DNA of 64,000 nucleotides from Acestrorhynchus altus (GCA_034509495.1 CM067521.1:15846991-15910990), one strand, 5' to 3'; shown: positions 1-13,255, numbered from the stretch's first letter. The notes: generated by a model from the sequence alone, not told the origin. Translations and numbers: made by a program.

Positions 1-430
1 CAGTCATCAAGAATATCACCACATGTGCCAAACAGAAACCCTGGCTCCCCAGAGAGGTGCATGCTGTTCTGAGAGCTTGTAATGCTGCCTTCAAGTATGG
101 GAACAAAGATGCTCTTAGATCTGCTGGAGCCAACTAGAACTGGGGCGTGAGGGCATCAAAGTGTGCTTATGGACAGAAAATCCAGAGTCACTTCAGAGAC
201 TCAAAAGACTCCAGGCAGTTGTGGCAAGGCATCTGGTCCATCACAGACTACATGTCCCCCACCACCCAGCGAATAGTACCAACTTCCTCAGCACCTGCTT
301 CAGATGGTTTGAGGAAATGAACAATAAACTACTGACACATGTCCACACACCTCTATAATTCTTCCCTGAGCCAAGCTATCTTTCCTCAGTGCTTCAAGGC
401 CACTACTATCATGCCACTGCCAAAGAACTG
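1..430 (+). mobile_element. Degenerate non-LTR retrotransposon (LINE) fragment
   Basis: Read in the frame starting at base 3, the first 130 bases encode a stretch with KQKPWLPREVHAVLRACNAA and a following FKYGNKDALRSAGAN, ending in a stop. This resembles the segment upstream of the reverse transcriptase domain in fish LINEs of the Rex1/L2 type. Another frame further on gives LWQGIWSITDYMSP, and bases near 355-430 encode SLSQAIFPQCFKATTIMPLP, the usual start of the reverse transcriptase region. The pieces lie closer together than in an intact element, so there is an internal deletion besides stop codons and frameshifts. The copy runs off the left edge and ends about 55 bases before an rbck1 exon. 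Family assignment is from memory of the protein pattern. Confidence 0.75.
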
Positions 431-483
431 CTACAGTATATTACACAAATACAAGTCAATATGTTTCTTTTCTCTTGTTTCAG

Positions 484-2647
484 AGAATGTCTGAAACAAA
501 CCATTATAAACTGTACAGATGCCGAAGTAATGTGTCCTTATGCAGATGATTCCTATTCCTGTGCCTACACGCTTCAAGACCGGGAGATTAAAACAGTAAG
601 CCTTTTTGAAACTGTTACAAAAACATTTCCCCATAATAATCTGATCATTCTCCAAATGATGCCCTTCAACATCAAGGACCCACACTCTACATTTATTTTA
701 CGTCTCACTTATTTTCATTTATGACATTTGTGTGGGTTCAAGTCAAGTATATTAAAATATAAGAAACAATAGCACTAAGAAAGTTATTACTATTAATGAT
801 TGTTATTGTTGTTATTATTGTCATTGTTATTTTTTATACATTGTTATTCTTATACTAATATATTTATTTTAAAGCGTATAGATTGGTCAACCTTCCCTCA
901 GAAATGGTGGCCGCTAATGTCTTGGTGCTAAATTGCAGGCAAAATCCACTTTAAGTAGTACTTTGTGAATGAAGCCTAGGTCAGATAATCAAGTTCACAT
1001 AGTACTTTAGTTATGCAATGCTTTGGGAGACTGTTTCATTAATTATCTTAAGCACAAAGTACTAGTTAACAAAGTACTTTGCTATGAAGCTTTTGGGAAA
1101 CTAACCACTGGGCAATATGTATTGAGCTACACATGCAGAAATAGTGTCTTTCCCTATGGTGTTGGGTATAATGCAATATATCAGACAGTTGTATCCTGTG
1201 ATAATCCATCCCATGTCCAGTAGCATCCTACAGTTTTAATCTGGTGATCTGAATGCCCATGGCATAGTATCTGTGTCTTCAAAGCAAGCTCTTGACATGG
1301 CAGCAGTGTGCAGTAATATACAACCATTATCCTGTTGGAATAAAGCACAAGAGTGTGAGTTCAGAAAAGGGCCATTGGTTACATGATCTCATTATGGTAA
1401 CATTGGACTATCAAAGTGTCTGTAATAATCAAATATTTAAGGCTGTCACAAGTCAGGTAGCTTTACACAGACTGGACACTCTCTATGACCTACTGGCTTT
1501 AGACATGTTAACCCTTCTGGGTGTTATTGCTGGATTTGCACTTCTGTCTTGTCTGCTATTGACTGAAGTTTCTATTACAGCTGCTGTCAACAGAAGAGTA
1601 CAAGAAATTACTGGAATTGAGGCTGAGCATTGCTGAATCGCGCAGTGAGAATAGCTACCACTGCAAGACCCTGGACTGTGCTGGCTGGTGCATTTTTGAG
1701 GATGACGTGAATGAGTTTACCTGTGATATCTGTAATGAGACAAACTGCCTCCTCTGCAAGGTGACCATGAAACCCCAGCTGTCACGTTGTTTTACATTAT
1801 TTTGTAGTTTTCTTTTTTTCGTTTTTTTTTTTTTTCTTTTTTTTTAATCCATGGCAGTTTACTGGTTGCCATTATACTAGTCCAGATTGTTCAGTAGACT
1901 TGCTTAAGATATTCTTAAACTTTGACCTGTAGTGTATAACTGTCCTTGAAATGTTGAATGACTATGTTACAAAATCTTCTTTTGTCCATGTTGTCCAGGC
2001 CATTCACAAAGGCATGAACTGTAAAGAATACCAAGATGACCTTCGTATTAGAGCAGAGAATGATATTACTGCCAAAAAGACCGCTGAGATGCTTGAGGTA
2101 AGCAAGCGAAGACATCCACTCTGCATCAGTCCAAGCTGGTCATCAAGCTACTCATCAGTTGGCATTAATGTGCACATTAATAAGAGTTCATGAACATGTC
2201 GATTCTTATCGGTTGTTATTGAGGCAGTGTGTAAAATTACAGCGGCATTACTGAGAAACTGTAATTGTTTTGATTAGCACTTAAAGCAGCTGTGTAGCAT
2301 TTTACTTAAAATAGCAGCTATTGCACCATGCAAGAACAGTGTAATGCTGGCAAGCAGGCAAGAACAGTGTAATGCTGTAACGAGAGTCAAATATTTGTCA
2401 ACTGTAATCTTTACTCTTCCATCACACATTTCTTTCAATTTCAGTGAAGGTTCTGTATCTCTCAGCTTATCAAGAAATGTGTGAGAAAAGTGTGTCCTTT
2501 AGGGGTGGCTTAAAGCATGAATTTTAATTGACTGCAGGGGGGGGGCAATGAGCAAGAAATACAAATTCTTGCTCATTCTTGCATTCTGCCATAAATACTG
2601 GGCCAAACATTTATCTGAGCCTATCAGATTAAGATCAAGACCACACA

Positions 2648-2692
<45 letters not shown>

Positions 2693-3710
2693 ACCCACCT
2701 CTGACACACATAGGGCAGTGTGCTCTCACCTCAGTACCTAGAGAGCAGTTGGCAGAAGCAATTGTTCCTTCACCCCCCTACATCCTGATGGTCTAGGGGA
2801 TCAAACCACTGACCTACCAGCCCCATTCTAAATTAAAATAAATGTCTGTAAATTATTTGCTAAGGTTTCAAGCATAAATGTGCAACATATTTCTCCTCCA
2901 CAGTGTCATACACTAAAAAGTTACACCCCAGGTGTTAGCATTGTTAACCGGCCATGCCTGTTGTCTGCTTTAGATGTTGGTCACTGAAGGGGAAGCCATG
3001 TACTGCCCTAAATGCAAGGTGATTGTGCAGAAAAAAGATGGTTGTGACTGGATTTGCTGCCTGATGTGCAAAACGGAAATCTGCTGGGTGACCAAACAGG
3101 CCAGATGGGGGCCCCAGGTAATAATAGCCAGGATCAACAGTAGTAACTACTCTTATCTCACATTTGTCTTAGTTAATGTAAATTTGAAGCTACTTTTATT
3201 TACAACTATGCGAGCAGTCAAAAGTCTTAGAATGTCTCCATTTTTACACCAACCTGCAATCCTCTGATCATAGTGTTAGCACATTAGATCACTGAGACTC
3301 TTTAGAGAGTTAGCAGTGTGTGTGATAACGTGGGTCACCTTGTAACTCAGTTTAATACTGGACCAAAACTCAAGCTGCAGGTTCGACAGGTGGAGTTGCA
3401 ATAAGAATGTCATTGCTATGTTGATACAAAATTATTGAATTGAATATGAATTACGAAAGGCAGGCTTGCATGGATCATGCAGGACTATCAGTGAACAACA
3501 GTAAACATTGGGGATGTCTTGACTTTTGACTGGTAGTGTACATGTAATTTACCTCATGTATGGTCATTTCTCTATTACTGTGCAACCATTGTTCTTTGTC
3601 TTCTGCTAATGTGTTTTTATTTTTCTCAGGGTAATGGAGACACATCAGGTGGCTGTAGATGTCGTATCAATGGAATCCTCTGTCACCCACAATGTCAAAA
3701 CTGTCATTGA
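484..3710 (+). CDS. rbck1: rbck1 (HOIL-1), RBR E3 ubiquitin ligase, C-terminal part; 5' exons outside the window
   Basis: RBCK1/HOIL-1 is the RING-between-RING subunit of the linear ubiquitin assembly complex (LUBAC) with HOIP and SHARPIN, acting in NF-kB signalling and, by its own ligase activity, in ester-linked ubiquitination. Five exons join in frame: 484-595, 1581-1760, 1999-2097, 2974-3117 and 3630-3710, all with GT/AG borders and ending in TGA. They give about 204 residues, the last 40% of the roughly 510-residue family protein. Visible parts are the end of RING1 (AEVMCPYADDSYSC), the in-between-RING Cys/His ligands (SYHCKTLDCAGWC, CDICNETNCLLCK, GMNCKEYQ), and RING2 (MYCPKCKVIVQKKDGCDW, CKTEICWVTK) followed by the family-specific GDTSGGCRCRINGILCHP and terminal CQNCH. 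The start codon, UBL and NZF domains lie to the left. The neighbour tbc1d20 is convergent, the same pairing as on human 20p13. A Cys pair in RING2 (DWICCLMC) occupies the site where I recall Arg-Cys in human. Confidence 0.96.
1107..1435 (-). mobile_element. Tc1/mariner family A relic (3' part)
   Basis: This lies in an rbck1 intron. It begins with the family's shared end (GAGCTACACATGCAGAAATA), then GGTGTTGGGTATAATGCA and a CCATCCCATG block, and later an AAGCTCTTGACATGGCAGCAG block. The same blocks in the same order recur at 33255-33890 and 26070-26460. On the - strand the family encodes the end of a DDE transposase; the motif SPIENVWD is legible in the 33.4 kb copy. No open frame survives here. 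Confidence 0.6.
2652..2690. repeat. (CA)n microsatellite in an rbck1 intron
   Basis: About 20 uninterrupted CA units, followed by CCACCCACC. Confidence 0.97.
3213..3540. mobile_element. Short non-autonomous Tc1-type element in the last rbck1 intron
   Basis: The left end reads AGTCAAAAGTCTTAGAATGT and the right end CTTGACTTTTGACTGGTAGT, which are inverted copies of one another over about 18 bases. The same terminal sequence flanks another element at 39286-39683. The element fills most of the 512-base intron between the last two rbck1 exons and has no coding potential. Confidence 0.55.
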
Positions 3711-5479
3711 TCACTGTCACGTCTCTCCCACCTTGACAACCGTGTGTATACTATAGTTACACTGTCACTGGGGTTAAGTGGGAGTAAGGCATTAACTAGT
3801 CTAGTATGGGACTAACAGAGCAACGTTTTTGAGAGAAAAGTCAGTGGGTGTGTTTGTGACAATAATGTTTACAAAAAAGTCTTTTTAATGGAGACTGTAC
3901 TATACTGTAGATGACTAAATTATTACTTTTATATTTAAAGATGACCAGACTGTTGTTTGGATATATTAAGGGCCTGTTCTTGCACAGCATGCATTAAAGT
4001 GCTAATCATATGGTCATAAGGGGTAATGAAGAGACTTCCTCACATCTATTAGGTCAAGTGTGAAGGCTAAATGTCCAGGCAGTTGCAACATCAATAGCTG
4101 CATGGATGGATCTTAAAGCGGCAAGCGAAAGTTTGAAGTGACCAAAAAGCGAAGGGGCCCATCTCCTGCATTTTTCTTGACTTTTATTTTTATGCCATAT
4201 GTGTAGACTACCTGATTAACATGTCAAAAAGTGAAAATTGGCAATAATGGAGATACACGACTTTTACACAAAAGCAATAATATACACTTACATGAGATGG
4301 CCATATGTAAATGAATTATGAAGTGGTGTTACCTCAGGGGATGTCTCGGAACGCCCACAACTGTATAAGTTATGGGGTGTCCAGAGTGCTCTTGGCAAGG
4401 TGATGTAAATTATAGTTCAAGCAAGGCTTGATAGTGAGCGCCAGATCGATGTGACATTCCATTTACGAAGCTGTGCAGGCACTTCATGTGTCACATGTGT
4501 ACCAGGAACACATCATAAAAGGAATTACCACCCACAATGGACAGCATGGTAATGACTGTGAGCAGCAGTGTCTGGCTAGAACTGTCTGTGCAAAGTGATT
4601 CAAGCAGATTTCACATCCACTTTGAATGCAGAAGCCCCACCCACATCCAGGAGGTCTTCTTTGGGACGCTAAAAGAATGTCAGTGTTTCGGTTACCTTGG
4701 TTTTATTCAGTTACCTATCATTCTTATTGAAAATATAATTATTTTTTTATGAATTTGAACATAATGAATTCATTATGGATTTTTTTATGAATTGTTTGCA
4801 AGATATATCCCCTTTAATGTTGGTAATTGCAAATTTAAGTACCATATTTGAACATGTATGATGTACAGATCTACTATAATTCCAGTTCTTTACTTTGGCC
4901 CCACTACAGTTTACACCTCATAAAGCAGTTGATGAATAGCTAACAGCAGGTGTGGAAGACAGGATTAGAGTTTTGAAACACAGATCTTGAAAGTGACAAG
5001 CTAAATATGTTGTATTGTGATCTGAAGGCTATAATGTGATTGATTAAACTCTTCCATACACATAGCAGGGATATGCAAATAAGCTATGTAATATATAGTT
5101 CTATATATGAGTGACAAAATGAATCTATGTTGAAATAAATTAAACCCAGAATATTTAAAAGATGTTCTTTGTAAATGAAATTCTAATGGGCAATATTACA
5201 GTTTACAGCTCATACCATTGAATTCTTTGTGCATATGACATTCACACAACATTAAGCATGTAAGAGACTTATTTGGTGTAAAACTAATTCTTTTTATAAC
5301 TCGGACATGACCTGAGCAAAAAAACACCAAGACAGATCTTCAGTAATGGCAACCACTCAAATTAGATCACTTCTGTTCCCAGTTAAATTCTAAAAAGTCA
5401 CTGGCAGAACACCATCACTGCTCCCCTGGGACTAGATTAATGCTTCACAGCTGAATGTAGTTAAACATAAAGATATATA
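3711..5479. other. rbck1 3' flank, no gene seen
   Basis: AT-rich sequence holding the rbck1 3' UTR. I could not fix the polyadenylation site: there is no AATAAA close to the stop, and an AAATAAATT occurs near 5137. An 18-base perfect palindrome with a central GAATTC lies near 4760-4777. Open frames here are short and match nothing I know. Confidence 0.5.
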
Positions 5480-5765
5480 TCATTTGTGTTGGTGATCCTC
5501 TAGTCCTTCATCAGTGGTCACAGGAAGCTTCCCGCAGGTTGATTTTGGCAGTATATTTCTGTTTGGGGTGGGACTGTTCTCAGTGACACTGACAGATTTA
5601 AAAATTCCAGCAGCACTGCTGTCTTACCACATGTACTAGTGCAACACACACTAACCCACCATGTCATTGTCACTGCAGGGCTGCGAATGACCCACCACCC
5701 ACATAATACCTGCTCTGTCGTGGTCCTGACCACTGAAGAACAGGGTTAAAGAGGAGAACAAAGTA
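5480..5765. mobile_element. Degenerate copy of an abundant fish dispersed repeat
   Basis: The blocks TCATCAGTGGTCACAGGA, CAGTGACACTGACAG, CCAGCAGCACTGCTGT, CAACACACACTAACCCACCA and ATAATACCTGCTCTGTCGTG follow each other as in a repeat I recall from characin, catfish and knifefish genomes. A sister fragment sits at 43490-43770. No terminal repeats or coding capacity remain. Family name not known to me. Confidence 0.5.
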
Positions 5766-5854
5766 TGGAGACAAACACATTGAACAAGTCTGTAATTATA
5801 GGATTAGAAATATAGAACCTGTAACTGCGGTCACTTTAAAAACTCCACCATCGT

Positions 5855-6170
5855 TAGCAGCTACATGGACAAAAGTATCGGGACACCTGCTCACTTGTTG
5901 TTTCTACAAAATCAAGGGTATTGAAGCGTTTATCTTGCTTTTGCTGGACTAAATGTCTCTACCAGCCAAGGAAAGATTTGTACTAGATCTTGGAGCATTG
6001 CTGTGAAGATTTGATTGCAATCACTGAAGAGAACTAGTAAATTCAGGATATTGGATAATCTCTTCCTCACCTCATCCCAAAAGTATTAGATGGAGCACCA
6101 TTTTTCCTGAGAACAGTTTTACTGCTCCATAGCTCAATGCTAAGTTGAGGCTCTGTAGTCAGGAACTGGC
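5855..6170 (+). mobile_element. Dispersed DNA repeat of the ACAAAAGTATCGGGACACC type
   Basis: It starts with ATGGACAAAAGTATCGGGAC, runs through AAATCAAGGGTATTGAAG and CATCCCAAAAGTATTAGATG, and ends in a CTGCTCCATAGCTCAATGC block. This order is that of a widespread fish repeat I recall. Shorter pieces recur at 12355-12425, 29185-29345 and 45480-45600. Non-coding here. Confidence 0.5.
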
Positions 6171-6339
6171 CATTGATGGTAAGATGATGACAAAAAAAAA
6201 CAACAAAAAAACAAAAACAATCTCAAAAGACAGGCTTCAGTTTTTCACAGGAAGACAAGCAAAGTGTTTCTAATAAAATGGCCAGGTAAGGATGTTCCAT
6301 TTTACTGTATACAACATATTTATAATGCTTGCAAAAATG

Positions 6340-6375
6340 ACATGGAATTTATTTCTTAAGTTTTATTTGTTTTCG
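6340..6375 (-). terminator. Candidate tbc1d20 polyadenylation signals
   Basis: The + strand shows TTTATTTC and then TTTTATTTG, which read AAATAAA-like hexamers on the - strand, about 1.4 kb beyond the tbc1d20 stop. No closer AATAAA was found on that strand. Transcript data would be needed to choose, so this is tentative. Confidence 0.3.
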
Positions 6376-7786
6376 AACATATTCTGCAGCTTAATGACAT
6401 TTGTTGAAATGACTAGCAAGTCAGAGACAACTTAGCACAATCGCTCAAAGTGCAACCAGCAGACATGAATAGATTTCAGTGCAAATAAAATGTTAACAAA
6501 AAATATATTAATAACTTAATACACGCTGTGAATACCAGTGTGATGTGCAAGTATATGAATTACAATACAGATCGTGAATGCGGAAAACTAAGTGTGGTTA
6601 CACTTTCAAGAACAGAATGCAAAAATGTTGGTTACAAAATTCTTTAGCCAAAATAAAAATGATCTGATTTGATTTAAAAAATAAAAGTAAAACAAAAAAT
6701 GAATAATTTTATGCACCATTATATTACATGGGTTTCTAAAACCATGTCATTAATGAGCTAAAGCTATCCCACATTTTACTGTCAACACATCAGAACTGTT
6801 TAATCAAGGCCTCCCTTGATACTTAACCTTTACTTGTGGTGTCTGCTAGAAAACAAATCATTGCTGTCACGCAAGTTTGTATCTCCATTTTTGCAATTTA
6901 ATAAAAAAAAAAGAAAATGTTTTTGTTCTTTAACAGTGTCAGAATTTCGTGAAGAATGGATCAATAAGAATGCTCCAAATCATTTTACATTTACTTTGTT
7001 TTCAAGAATGTTTTTTTTTTGTACTGTAAAAGTTGCAATTTTTGAGATACAAGATTTTTCTGTGACGAAGTAGCAATATATAATGAAATGTAAGTGACTG
7101 CATAAAACTTTGTGGTTTAAATGCTGTTTCCATAGTAAACTGTAATGTGCAATCTGAAAATATATCAGTGGGCTTTGAGGGTGAATGTGTGAATACATCT
7201 ATTCCTCATAAAACACATCAAAACCACTTACCTTCATTTTCCTTTTCCAAACAATTAACATAGAAATTTTAAAGCTCATTTAAAATGAACTCTTTCTTGT
7301 TGTTGATGTATAGTCACTTGATCATTTTGAAGAGCACATAGAAAATAATGGTCTGTTATATCAGAGAGGTACCTGACTACACTTACAAAAAGATAAAATT
7401 AAGTGCTAACAATACAAAAGGCGGGATTTCAACAAAAGATTTTTGGTCTCAGAATTATTAAAAAGGTACAGGGGATGCATTTTCTGCCTTAATGGATCTG
7501 GGCACAAAGAATGTCCATTCAGGACTTGTAAATCTTGACTTGTAAAGCCAACCTTCCAACTCATCCTCCCTACACCCCAGGGCTCAGCAGTCAAACACTT
7601 CTGATCTTCAGGTTAAGCTCTTCAGGGGATCAGTTATAATCTCTCTTAGCATGACATTAATTAGTGTTGTTGGCTTCACAGGTATAAAAAAAAAAAAAAA
7701 AGAAGACACAGAAAAAAACATTTTCGGTTCCTCCTACAGTTGTCAGGTAGAGGGTTGGGATCATTCAGTTCAGCCGGCCCCTTTTC

Positions 7787-10700
7787 TTAAGGGAACAGGA
7801 GGTCTAGTTTAGGAGCCCACTCCAGAGCAGAGTTAACCACAGCCAAGGCGGCTGCTCCCAAGGCCACGGTCAGGCCCATGACAGCCAGTCTGACGAAGCG
7901 GCGGGCAGTGGGCTGGACCACAGATATGGGGCCACTACGGGCCTCCACTGGAGCCTGCTGCTGCTGTTCTTTCCTTCTCCGCCGGAGCACTGCATCAGGC
8001 CGCTGCTGGGCTGAAGCCAGCTCAAAGTCTTTGAAGGTAGAGGCAGCGGTTCTGGAGAACAAAACGAATAACTAGTGTCAAATAGGGTATTCACAAACCA
8101 CATCTGACCTGAGGTGGATCCACAACAGATTCACCCATTCAGATGATGTAATATAGGGTTCATCAGACCAGATGACTTTCTACTTTCAGGAGTAACCAAA
8201 AAAGTCATTTTGGAGACACAGTCATCTCACTAGACCTGGCCCAACGGGCTCAGGTAATCGAGTATGACCACTTACATTCCAGACCTTCAAATGTGCCATT
8301 GTGTTTCTAATGATATGGTTGAATGCAGTAACAGGAGGATGTGGCTGAATAATGAAAGCTTAAAAGCAAAGTGGCTGAATAATGTGTGATGCACAGGCCT
8401 GTGATGCCTCCGCAAATGAAAGTAAACCTCTGGGACTTTGGGACTGTAAACTGTTCAGACAAATGTTGGATAAATGTCACTTTAAAACCATAGTATGAAA
8501 AGTCTAAAAAAAAAAAAAAAAAGATCTGATTTGGTGAGAAAATGTCCTGCTGTGTGAACATAGCCTAAATGACTCCCTAAACTAAATGGAAAATAAACAC
8601 TGTAGCAAAGAATTAAAGAATATGGAGACAAAAAGGACACTAGTGAGAGAAATGGAGGGCAGAGAAAAAATTAGATAATCATTCAATAGATGCAGGGGTC
8701 ACTCACTGCTGACTGCGCTGCTGAGTTGCTTCCTTGGCCAGCTCGGATGGGGGGAACTGGACGAAGAGGTCTCCGGCCCGGCTAATGAGTGTTTCATAGG
8801 GCAAGTCCTGAGGGATCTGAGACAGCAGATGGTGCATCATGGCCATATCACACTCACAGTCCAACACCTCCTCCTCGCGGTACAGAACAATCTGATCTCA
8901 AACAGAACAGATACAGACATTCAGAGCAGAGACTATGATGCAGTTGGTCACTTTCCAGTATCAGTCTGATTTTATTCTCTTTGACTGTTAAAAAGAATGT
9001 TGTGGAACAAGCAGCATTTTCCACTAGCAGACAAATTTATTTAAGTGATATTTTTGACAATAGCTGAAATATTTATTATTTCTTGAATTAAGCAAAGCAT
9101 TATCAATATCAGTCAAAATCAGATATTTAAGCTACATTTAACAGGGTTACGCTTACTAAGATAAACATTTAAGATAAACTTACTAAGACAAACATTTGCT
9201 GCAAACATTTTTTTTCTGGTAAGCTTGATAAAAGCTTGTTTTGAATGTCCTCAATGTATCAGTGTGTGCCAGAAATAGCTGGGTCAGACGGTGTCTAATC
9301 ATAGAAACACTGTATTTGAGCAACACTGCATGATTTGTGCTGAATTCCCAACAAGTGAACTCACCACAGCAGCAAAATAAATTGGCATCAAAGGATGGCA
9401 GGCCAGAAAGAAATCATACAACCGCACCACATGCCGAAAATCTGATAACACGTGTCCAAACCAGGTGATGAGCCAACTCAAGGCGAAGATGGTGCCCACC
9501 TCTGCTCTGGAGAGAAACAAGAGTGTCCTTGTTAATTTTGCATGAAATAACTGGCCCATAAACCAGGGGTGAATTATTGAGTTTAAACAATGAATAGGCT
9601 TTAGTCTGAATGTTATATAACAGAGATAAAATCCAGGGCATTTCCCACTTGAGAAAATTCCATTATGCTTTCCAATTTTTCATAACCTCTCAAAACTACA
9701 AGAAACCAAGATCCATCGAGGTAAATATGAAATATGACACATTTATGCAAGGTCTCAATTCCAAAGAAATCTTCACAGGCTGGACTGTTTTCCTGATAGA
9801 TGGCATTAAAATTACTTGTATCAATCAGCACACATTTCAATCAAACAAGCAGACTTAATTTACATCAACACAATCAGAACTCTGAACTCACTGTTGCATG
9901 AAATCATACACCTCTGGGTTGACCCGCTCTATAATTGGCATCAGGTAGTTCAGTATGTGTTTTGTGTTGTCCATGGTGGGGTCCATAAAGTCCCTGTAAT
10001 GAAATAAAACAATAACTAAATAACTAAACATCAAAAATGCATCAAAATGTGTTGGAAAACATGAAGGTGTGTTTAACTTTCTCCTGCTCTGTTCATTTTA
10101 AAGAGGTCCTAGAATGTTAAACTGTGTTTCTGATAGTTGAATAATGAAAGTTCAGTACATGAAAGAGACAAATTGTAAACCTCACACTCTGTAGTTCCCC
10201 CTTTAAAAGAACTTCTAGAGTTAACATCTTGAGTTATTAAATTTAAATCCCTAAAATGCACCTAAACCCCACTCACTATAGAACTATTTGTTGTAGTACC
10301 AACATCACCATTTCTTTTTCTTATTTAATATTATTATTATTATTGTCTTTATCAGTGTTAAAATATTGCTGTAAAATGTAATCTCTGTGAACTGCTGCTG
10401 ATGTTGTAAACCAGCCAATCAGAGCCGTGAAACCTGTAAAAAAAAAAAAAAGTTTCATTCTAAGGCAGAATAGCGGGGTGGTAAATATGCTTAATGAACG
10501 ATATTTAACCTTTTTCATCCCAGCCAACACCACACAGTTTCTGTTCATATATCAAATAACAACTTAAATACACAATAAATGCATTTTTGTGCAAATACAC
10601 TGTAAATTTGTGCATTGTGACCATAACAGAAGATACACTTCTGTTATGGTCACACACAACCCACACTTCAATCCCTTGATGAAAAACTGTGCTACCTGAG

Positions 10701-13208
10701 ATGATGTGTGGAGAGCTTCTCCACCAGGGCAGTGGCAAGGCGCTCACCCAAGACCAGCAGGAACGTGACCACAATGTCATGATACCCCTGGTAATAGTGC
10801 AGCTGGTGGTTCTTCTGCAGCACCCGCAAAATTATGTCAATCAACTCCTCCTGCAGACCCTCCCTCTGCTCGTCAGGCATTCCTGTTTAACAAAAAGAAA
10901 TTTCACTTTCCCTTTGACATGGGGCATTCTACAACTTCTATACAAGTACTAGACAAACTGTGCATTTGCATCTCTATGTCAGCAAAGTTAGCAACTTAAT
11001 GTATATGAATGCATTTATTAGAAGGAGTTTCCACAAACATGGACATAAAATGTTTCCAAACATAGCCTACAATGTAGCTTTGGGTTCTTTGGAAGAGTTT
11101 AATATCATTAATATTATAAGAGTCAGTAAGTATGTAGTTATATGCCTTTAATGCACATGCAGTCATGTGTTTCTACTTGAATGGAAAAAGGCATCTCTGG
11201 AGAATTAGTAACTACTGAGTTCTTAATTTAGGTTAAGGTTGTGTCCCATTTTCCACAAAAGCCTTGTGATATCCTTTCAACCCAACAGAGGACATTTCTG
11301 GATAACCATTTCATTTATTCATCTGGATTTCTTCTTTTCCCCACAACCTCTCTCTCCTATCTTTCCCATGCCCACCAAGTCTAAGGTGATGCTAAGGTGA
11401 TACTACCAGTGTTGGGAGGGTTAAGGCCAATTCATGAAGCTAGCTTCTTTTTGAACTGGAAATTCTGCAAATGCTGTTATTTCAGCTAACCACAGCTAAC
11501 AAACTAATATATGGGCAATGGGGGATTAACAGAAAGCTGGAAGAAAAAGCAAAACCAATATGCTTTCTTGGAAAGCAGTGGCATTACCGGAGATTGAAGT
11601 AACAATCTTCTGGCTACACTTAGACAGTTGCTCCACTCAGGATACCCTGAAGCTACTTCTATGTGTTTTTCCACTGTACTGTTATTTCACAATGTACAGT
11701 TTGAAAATGATAATAAACACAAACCTGGAGGAAAGCGTCTCAGAGATCGCTGCACATCCAAGAGCACTTGGTTGTAGTCTTTATTGTTCTCTCTCTGCAC
11801 CTCATCTGAAGCAGAAATTCATTAAATGCATCTATGCAACCCATACCAGTGGCCAGTCATTCATAAGACCATATGATATTACGTCAACCTCCTTGAGAAA
11901 GAACCTACCAAGTTTTTCAGGTATGTTCTCCACAGGCACATTGAGTAGCCATGGCCAGACTTTGCATCGGATCTCGTCAGTCAGAAGCCCCCCTTCGCTG
12001 ATGGCCATCCTCCTCAGAGTGGCTACATCAACAGGAGTCATACTGAGGGCCTGTGTGATCTCCGCCATCTTCCTCTTTCTCCTCGACTCAGCATCTGCCA
12101 ACATGAACAGACAATCAGGGTTATTTGCTGCAATGACAAACAACATGGCCCTACTCCTCACACACACCTAGAGTCTTTCTGGAATCTAGGGTATTAGGAG
12201 GAGTTTGTCCTCCTTTGCTGCAGTGTCAGCCTCACACCTCTGGTACGACTTTATGCTACAAAGTGGAAAATTGCAGTCAGCATATATTGCGCTAAACAAA
12301 AGCATCATTAAAGTCAAGTTCAGATACAATATGATCAACATCTGGTTCTTTAACTGATTTGAAAAGTATTGGATGGAGCTCCATCACTGCTCCAAGATAA
12401 AGGGTTTTATAGCCCTCTAGTTCAGAAGTTCTAAGTGTGAAAATTAGGGCATAAAACATTTGTCCCAGATGTCCTTCACAAACACTAGAAAGAAAGATGT
12501 GTTACTAACATGAGTGACAAATGTGGACTTCTTTAATCTTGTCCAAAGTTTATGTGTAAGCATGATTGATCTATGCCCACTATGCACTACAGCCACCCCT
12601 GAGAATGGGCCTGTGGACCACTGGAGAGTGCTTCATGCCCCACAGACTGAGAAAACTTTCTCTAGTTCATGCTCATCACTGGCCATGGTGACCTTATGGT
12701 GACCATGGTGCAGCTGCTTTAGAGTTTCTGAACATGTGAAAGGATGTTTGTTTGGGTGGAAACATCCTATCAGCTATTGTGAAACATACTGCAATTCTTA
12801 ACCTTTTCCTTGATTTTTCCCTTACAAACAAACAGCACTGAGGTTCCTATGGGATTAATATGAGCAGGCCCAAGTTTTTCTCGAACTTATTAGTGATATC
12901 AACTTATTTAATGCTTTATGCATGAAGCACCAACATGTCTACAATTAGCTACAATTCTTCAGCTGGCTTAATATCACAATTCCACCTTAAATGGTGCAGC
13001 AGATACATGAACCACACTGATTCTAGGCTTCATAACTCAGGATCAGAGTTACCTTCAGACACGATACCCATATCATAACAAGCTACAAGACTCATGAATC
13101 ATTATTATTTCCTTTGGACCACTGGGAAGTATTTAGAATAACTTATTATTATAAACATCTTTGTCAGTCTAACCATTACAATTAATCAAAATGATTGTAT
13201 TTCCAGTT

Positions 13209-13255
<47 letters not shown>

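Noticed and set aside
2499..2796. Open frames on both strands over the CA repeat (poly-His/Thr and poly-Val/Cys proteins)
   Set aside because: They are translations of the (CA)n tract within an rbck1 intron.
7878..8103. Open frames overlapping the last tbc1d20 exon on the other strand and frame
   Set aside because: Shadows of the 265-base coding exon 7787-8051, whose own frame matches TBC1D20.
11560..12171. The longest uninterrupted + strand frame (203 codons)
   Set aside because: It runs antisense to two tbc1d20 exons and their introns; the protein has low-complexity, unmatched content and no supporting context.
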